Part shown: positions 51,234 through 55,489 of the stretch, one piece after another
Layout: each line of letters starts with the position of its first letter
Position numbering within the stretch: the first letter of the stretch is position 1
Assembly: GCA_021838445.1 (NCBI GenBank)
Contig: JAKCDU010000006.1
Coordinates: 58,710 to 114,198 of the forward strand
Length of the DNA: 55,489 nucleotides
Reading direction: 5' to 3'
DNA from: Actinomycetes bacterium
Lineage (GTDB): Bacteria; Actinomycetota; Acidimicrobiia; Acidimicrobiales; Palsa-688
Translations under genes and position numbers: made by a program
Notes under the pieces: generated by a model
What the model was told of the DNA's origin: nothing
Database searches by the model: none
What the model saw: the letters and a program-made list of their open reading frames with translations, nothing else

Positions 51234-53395
51234 CCCCGCAGCGCAGCGACCGGTCGAGGCGGCCCGAGGAGGTCGTACAGCTGGTCGACGCTGCCCGGGC
51301 GGGCCAGCTGGAAGCCCTGACCGACATGGCATCCGTGCCGCTTCAGTATCTCCAACTGTTCGGTGTTCTCGACCCCCTCGGCGACAGTGAGCAGCGACAG
51401 TGCCCGTCCCAGGTGCAGCACCGACTGGAGCAGGGCGTCAGCCTCCTGGGAGTGGCCGAGCTGGGCCACGAAGGAGCGGTCCACTTTGAGCGAGTCGACA
51501 GGGAAGCGGGCCAGGTAGGCCAGCGACGAGTACCCCGTACCGAAGTCGTCGATGGCCACGCTGATGCCCAGGCGCTTCAGGCGCAGCAGGTGATCGACGG
51601 TGGCTTCGGCGTCGCGCATCAGTATGGACTCGGTGATCTCCAGCACCAGGTTCTCCGGGGCCAGGTCGGCGGCTGACAGCGCGTCGACGACGTCCCGGTA
51701 GAAGTCTTCGGGGTGGTCCAACTGGCGAGCCGAGACGTTGACCGCCATCGACACCCGGTGACCCCGGCGGCTGAGCCCAGCCGCCACCTGGCACGCCTCG
51801 TGGAGCACCCAGCGTCCCACCGGGCCGATCAATCCCGACTCCTCCAGGGAAGGGATGAAGTCGACGGGAGGGATCCGGCCCCGCTCGGGATGGTTCCACC
51901 GCAGCAGCGCCTCGACCGACACGAGCGCCCCGTCGGAGAGGGAAAAGGCCGGTTGATACTCGAGGAAGTACTCCCGGCGCTGCAGCGCGCCGCGCAGCTC
52001 GGTGTTGAGCCAGCCTCTGCGCTCCACCGCCGCCTTCATGCCCTCGCTGTAGATCGAGTAGCCGTTGCGCCCCGCGCCTTTGACCTCGTACAGGGCGATG
52101 TCGGCGTCTCGGAACAGCTCGTCGGGGCCGTTGCGGTGGCCGGTCGCGATGCCGATAGATGCACTGACCGCCAGTCGGAGGCCGTCGACGTCGAATGGGG
52201 TGTCGAAGGCCTCGAGCAGGCGCTGGGCGACCACCTCCGGACCGGCGTCGAGGGCGTCACCCTCGATCAGCGCCACGAACTCGTCGCCGCCGAGCCGGCC
52301 GATGGACTCGGAACGGCGCAACACCAGCTCGAGGCGCCGGGCCACCGCGACCAGGAGCCGGTCGCCGACCCCGTGGCCGTGCAGGTCGTTCACGTCCTTG
52401 AACCGGTCCAGATCGATGAGCAGGGCCGCACAGGCCCGCTCCGACCGGTCGTTGCGGGCCAGCATCTGCTGCGCCCGGTCGGTGATGAGCGACCGGTTGG
52501 GCAGTCCGGTGAGGCTGTCGTGGAAGGCTTGGTGGCGCAGCTTCTCCTCCAGATCGTGGCGTTCGGTCACGTCCCGGTAGTTGACGACGATGCCGCCCAC
52601 GGCCTCGTCGTCGAGCAGGTTGCGGGCGGTGCCGTCCATCCAGCGCACCTGCCCATCGGCGCGGACCATACGGAACGTCAGCCTCGCCGCGGCGCCAGGG
52701 CGGCTGCGCACCGCGCCCATCAGCTCGCGGCAGGCGGCCCGGTCGTCGGGGTGGACCAGATCGAACGCCGAGCGGCCCAGGCGGTCGCCGGCCGGGTAGC
52801 CGATCACCTGCTCGGCGGCTTCACTGACATACAGCAGACGACCGTCGGACCCGACGATGGTGAACACGTCGGCGCTGCCCTGCACGAGGGCCCGGAAGCG
52901 GCGCTCGGCTACCCGTATCTCTTCGACCTGAGCGGCGCACGAACGGGCGACGGCGGCCATGATGTCGGCCACGGCCAGGGACCGGGCGTCTCCGGTCCGG
53001 TCCACGACGAGCACATCGTCGGCCGACCCTACCCGGGCCTCGTCGGTGAGGATGATCCCCGCCTCGGCCACCGGCGTCGCCGCGCCCAGAACACGTTGGT
53101 CGTCCAGATCGCTCAGGATGGCCGAGATGGGCTTGTGGCTGAACAGGGCCCAGCCGAACCCCTTGGGACCGGTCATCACCTGGTAGAAGCGGGCCCGGTT
53201 GACCAGCACGACCGGCCCGTCGGGCGGATCCACGAGGACCGAACGCAGTTCCAGATGGTCGCGAAACAGCCTCTCCACCTCCCGGCAGACGGTGCCGGGA
53301 GCGACCTTGACGCTGGCGCGGGCGCGTTCGGACAGCTGTCCCAAGTTCACGCCGCGTGTGTCGACCCGACCACCCGTAGCATTTAGGGCTGTCAC
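51230..53395 (-). CDS. GGDEF-EAL cyclic-di-GMP signalling protein with PAS domain
   Basis: A 721-aa cytoplasmic signalling protein. Order: N-terminal region of about 155 residues resembling a CBS-pair/regulatory domain (VLVDPPDGPVVLVNRARFYQVM), a PAS domain (about 170-285, FTIVGSDGRLLYVSEAAEQVIGY ... MDGTARNLLDDE), GGDEF (about 300-460, RLGGDEFVALIEG intact) and EAL (about 475-715, VSVEALLRWNH, IDDFGTGYSSL, both consensus). Both synthase and phosphodiesterase residues look functional. The start is uncertain: the GTG at 53395 sits right against AGGAGG, while an internal GTG at 53350 is overlapped by the TGA of an 11-codon ATG frame (53382-53347). Confidence 0.88.
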   Translation of the reverse strand: MTALNATGGRVDTRGVNLGQLSERARASVKVAPGTVCREVERLFRDHLELRSVLVDPPDGPVVLVNRARFYQVMTGPKGFGWALFSHKPISAILSDLDDQRVLGAATPVAEAGIILTDEARVGSADDVLVVDRTGDARSLAVADIMAAVARSCAAQVEEIRVAERRFRALVQGSADVFTIVGSDGRLLYVSEAAEQVIGYPAGDRLGRSAFDLVHPDDRAACRELMGAVRSRPGAAARLTFRMVRADGQVRWMDGTARNLLDDEAVGGIVVNYRDVTERHDLEEKLRHQAFHDSLTGLPNRSLITDRAQQMLARNDRSERACAALLIDLDRFKDVNDLHGHGVGDRLLVAVARRLELVLRRSESIGRLGGDEFVALIEGDALDAGPEVVAQRLLEAFDTPFDVDGLRLAVSASIGIATGHRNGPDELFRDADIALYEVKGAGRNGYSIYSEGMKAAVERRGWLNTELRGALQRREYFLEYQPAFSLSDGALVSVEALLRWNHPERGRIPPVDFIPSLEESGLIGPVGRWVLHEACQVAAGLSRRGHRVSMAVNVSARQLDHPEDFYRDVVDALSAADLAPENLVLEITESILMRDAEATVDHLLRLKRLGISVAIDDFGTGYSSLAYLARFPVDSLKVDRSFVAQLGHSQEADALLQSVLHLGRALSLLTVAEGVENTEQLEILKRHGCHVGQGFQLARPGSVDQLYDLLGPPRPVAALRG

Positions 53396-53506
53396 CTCCT
53401 GTTCAGCTGGAGTTCACCCGAGACCCGAATTCCGAGCAGGTCCCCGCAACGACGGCCCCGGCGGACCCCACCGCCGTCTCCGAGCTCCATGGACCATCAT
53501 GGTGGC

Positions 53507-54268
53507 GTGACCGATCCCACCCCCTCCGAAGTGCTCGTCGACGTCAGCGCCCCTGTCGCCACCTTGACCATGTCGCGCCCGGAGGCCATGAACGCCATCA
53601 CCCCGACGATGCTCGCTCAGCTGCGGGCCGCGCTCGAAGACGTCGGCGCCCGACCCGACGTCCGGGTGATCGTCCTGACCGGCCAGGGGCGGGCCTTCAG
53701 CGCCGGGGTCGACCTCAAGGCCATAGGGGGCGCCCGCCTCGAGGGCGGCGCCGTCGGAGACCTCCTCGACGGGCCGGCGCGCGACCTGATCGAGGCCATC
53801 CGGTCCGTGCCCAAGGTCGTCATCGCCAAGGTCAACGGCTACTGCTTCACCGGCGCCCTGGAACTGGCCCTGGCCTGTGACATCGTCGTGGCCGCCGAGG
53901 AGGCCACCTTCGGCGACACCCACGCCAAGTGGGGGCTGCGCCCGACGTGGGGGATGAGCCAACGCCTCCCGGCAGCAGTGGGAGGGGCCCGGGCCCGCAT
54001 GCTCTCCTACCGGGCGGCGTCCTTCTCCGGTCGCCAGGCCGAGGAGTGGGGCCTCGCCGCAGCGGCCTGCCCGCGCGCCGAGCTCGACGAGCTGATCGAC
54101 ACCATGGCCCGCGACATCTCCGCCAACAGCGCCGACTCCGTCGCCGCCTACAAGGACCTCTACCGCTTCGCCGCCGACCAGGCGTCCGCCGCCGGCGTGG
54201 CCTACGAGGCAGCCGCCACATTCGCCATCGCCGACACCGAGGAGCGCATCGCCGGCTTCCGCAAGTGA
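53507..54268 (+). CDS. enoyl-CoA hydratase/isomerase family protein
   Basis: A 253-aa crotonase-fold protein. LTMSRPEAMNAITPTM, the oxyanion segment FSAGVDLKAIGG and VNGYCFTGALELALACD are clear. Both acid/base Glu positions are replaced (FGDTHAKWGLRPTWGMSQRLP), which is seen in a subgroup of actinobacterial crotonases whose reaction is uncertain. GTG at 53507 (Val-Thr-Asp-Pro) is preferred; the ATG six codons upstream at 53489 is the alternative, and neither has a ribosome site. It is convergent with the ACAD at 54313. Confidence 0.84.
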   Translation: MTDPTPSEVLVDVSAPVATLTMSRPEAMNAITPTMLAQLRAALEDVGARPDVRVIVLTGQGRAFSAGVDLKAIGGARLEGGAVGDLLDGPARDLIEAIRSVPKVVIAKVNGYCFTGALELALACDIVVAAEEATFGDTHAKWGLRPTWGMSQRLPAAVGGARARMLSYRAASFSGRQAEEWGLAAAACPRAELDELIDTMARDISANSADSVAAYKDLYRFAADQASAAGVAYEAAATFAIADTEERIAGFRK

Positions 54269-54312
54269 CCGGTGGCCCGGCTCAGGGGCGGTACGGGGCA
54301 GGGCGGTGCGGC

Positions 54313-55479
54313 TCAGTAGGAGCGGGGCAGTCCGAGCACGTGCTCGGCGACGTAGTTCATCACCATCTCCTGGGAGATGGGGGCGATGCGCATGATCCGC
54401 ACCTCTCGCCAGTAGCGCTCCACGTCGTACTCCGAGGCGTAGCCGAACCCGCCGTGGGTCTGCACGGCCTGGTCGGCGGCCTGCCATCCGGCGTCGGCGG
54501 CGAGCCATTTGGCCAGGTTGGCCTGCTCCCCGCAGGGGAGACCGGCGTCGTGGCGCCACGCTGCCTCCCGGATGGCCAGCTCGGCGGCGTGCAGGCGGGC
54601 GTGGGCCTCGGCGAGAGGGAAGGCGATCCCCTGGTTCTGGCCGATCGGGCGTCCGAAGACGACCCGGGACTTGGCGTAGTCCACGGCCTTGCGGAGCGCC
54701 GCCTTGCCCACCCCGAGGGCTTCGGCGGCGATCAGGATACGCTCGGCGTTGAGGCCGTCGAGGAGGTACTGGAAGCCTCGACCCTCGTCGCCCACCCGGT
54801 CGGCGACGTCCACCGGTAGGTCGTCGTAGCGGACCTCGCACGAAGCCACGGCGTTGCGGCCCGCCTTGGGGATGGGGCGGATGTCCACCTCGGGACGCTG
54901 CAGATCGGCGAGCAGGAGCGTCATACCGTCGGTCCGCCGCTCGCACTGTTCGAGGGGCGTGGTCCGCACGAGGAGGAGAACCTTCTCCGATTCCAGGGCC
55001 TTGGAGGTCCAGACCTTCTGCCCCCTCACCACGTAGCGGTCACCGTCGGGCACGGCGCGGGTGACGATCGAGGTGGTGTCGGTGCCGGCGTCGGGCTCGG
55101 TGACACCGAAAGCCACGTGCAGGTCGCCGGTGGCGACCCGGGGCAGGTACCTGGCCTTGAGCTCCTCCGATCCGTGCTTGACGACCGGGTTCATCCCGAA
55201 GATCGACAGGTGTATGGCGGTGGCGCCGTTCATGGCGGCGCCCGAGGCGGCGACCTCCTCGAGCACGATCGAGGCCTCGGTGATACCCCGACCCCCGCCG
55301 CCGTACTGCTCCGGGATGGCGATTCCTATCCACCCGTTGCTGGCCATGGCCTCGTAGAACTCGTAGGGGAAGCGGTGACCCTCGTCGCACGATCGCCAGT
55401 AGGCATCGCCGAAGTCGGCGCAGAGTCGCCGAATGGCCAGTCGGATCGCTTCGGAGTCCTCGACGGGGTTGAAGTCCAC
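54313..55479 (-). CDS. acyl-CoA dehydrogenase
   Basis: A 388-aa ACAD of standard length: IAIPEQYGGGGRGITEA, FGVTEPDAGTDTTSIVTRA, YVVRGQKVWTSKALESEK, and C-terminal QTHGGFGYASEYDVERYWREVR ending EHVLGLPRSY. At the usual C-terminal catalytic site it has IAPISQEMV, lacking Glu-Gly-Thr; in this subgroup the base may come from a middle helix as in isovaleryl-CoA dehydrogenase (inference). GTG start at 55479, complete, 10 bases from the window end. Substrate unknown; the convergent crotonase may take its product. Confidence 0.88.
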   Translation of the reverse strand: MDFNPVEDSEAIRLAIRRLCADFGDAYWRSCDEGHRFPYEFYEAMASNGWIGIAIPEQYGGGGRGITEASIVLEEVAASGAAMNGATAIHLSIFGMNPVVKHGSEELKARYLPRVATGDLHVAFGVTEPDAGTDTTSIVTRAVPDGDRYVVRGQKVWTSKALESEKVLLLVRTTPLEQCERRTDGMTLLLADLQRPEVDIRPIPKAGRNAVASCEVRYDDLPVDVADRVGDEGRGFQYLLDGLNAERILIAAEALGVGKAALRKAVDYAKSRVVFGRPIGQNQGIAFPLAEAHARLHAAELAIREAAWRHDAGLPCGEQANLAKWLAADAGWQAADQAVQTHGGFGYASEYDVERYWREVRIMRIAPISQEMVMNYVAEHVLGLPRSY

Positions 55480-55489
55480 GGGCCCCTTT

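Noticed and set aside
1735-55479. Selenoprotein genes read through TGA
   Set aside because: I looked at gene ends for a family domain continuing past an in-frame TGA; every gene looks full length and the following sequence is intergenic or another gene.

Overview
The window is about 55 kb of very GC-rich, densely coding bacterial DNA with no insertion sequence, phage gene, CRISPR array, rRNA or replication origin that I can see. Gene content points to an actinobacterium, most likely an Acidimicrobiia-type relative (inference, not proven): many acyl-CoA dehydrogenases (ACADs), family III CoA-transferases, short-chain dehydrogenases (SDRs), four luciferase-like F420-type oxidoreductases, TetR regulators, frequent GTG starts, and several -10 boxes placed 6-7 nt before a start codon as in leaderless actinobacterial genes.

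Layout. 1-11.1 kb: aldehyde dehydrogenase, enoyl-CoA hydratase/isomerase, F420-type enzyme, a TetR repressor divergent from an ACAD + phosphotransferase + quinone reductase + tandem CoA-transferase + SDR run. 11.1-20.6 kb: a two-polypeptide branched-chain-type ABC importer (fused permease and fused ATPase), a heteromeric-type ACAD pair, a second TetR regulator, a TesB thioesterase and a lipoprotein substrate-binding protein. 20.6-30 kb: alpha/beta hydrolases, three CoA-transferases, a 3-hydroxyisobutyrate-dehydrogenase-like enzyme, a cytochrome P450 divergent from a cupin. 30-38.4 kb: MFS exporter, two amidohydrolases, F420-type enzyme and a lone molybdenum hydroxylase large subunit. 38.5-42.8 kb: a complete selenocysteine insertion set, tRNA-Sec (selC) with selA-selB-selD. 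42.8-55.5 kb: SDRs, F420-type enzyme, methylmalonate-semialdehyde dehydrogenase, a second ACAD pair, alpha/beta hydrolase, a GGDEF-EAL protein, enoyl-CoA hydratase and another ACAD.

How the genes fit together. Most of the window reads as catabolism of CoA-activated acids or of a lipid/terpenoid/steroid-like substrate: uptake, oxidation by P450 or Mo enzyme, CoA transfer, paired ACADs, hydration, SDR oxidation, release by thioesterase or hydrolase. Two observations stand out. First, an AT-flanked palindrome (idealised TTTCGACGTCGAAA) occurs in four or five intergenic promoter regions, at the importer permease, the ACAD pair, the thioesterase, the substrate-binding protein, the P450/cupin pair and an amidohydrolase; it looks like one uncharacterised regulon, perhaps read by the TetR protein at 17.5 kb. 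Second, the ACAD/phosphotransferase pair at 4.3-6.6 kb resembles the 4-hydroxyacyl-CoA kinase/dehydratase chemistry of LvaA/LvaC and ACAD10/11, under a TetR protein with two 13-bp operators set exactly 21 bp apart over the promoter. The selenocysteine genes have no visible selenoprotein client inside the window.
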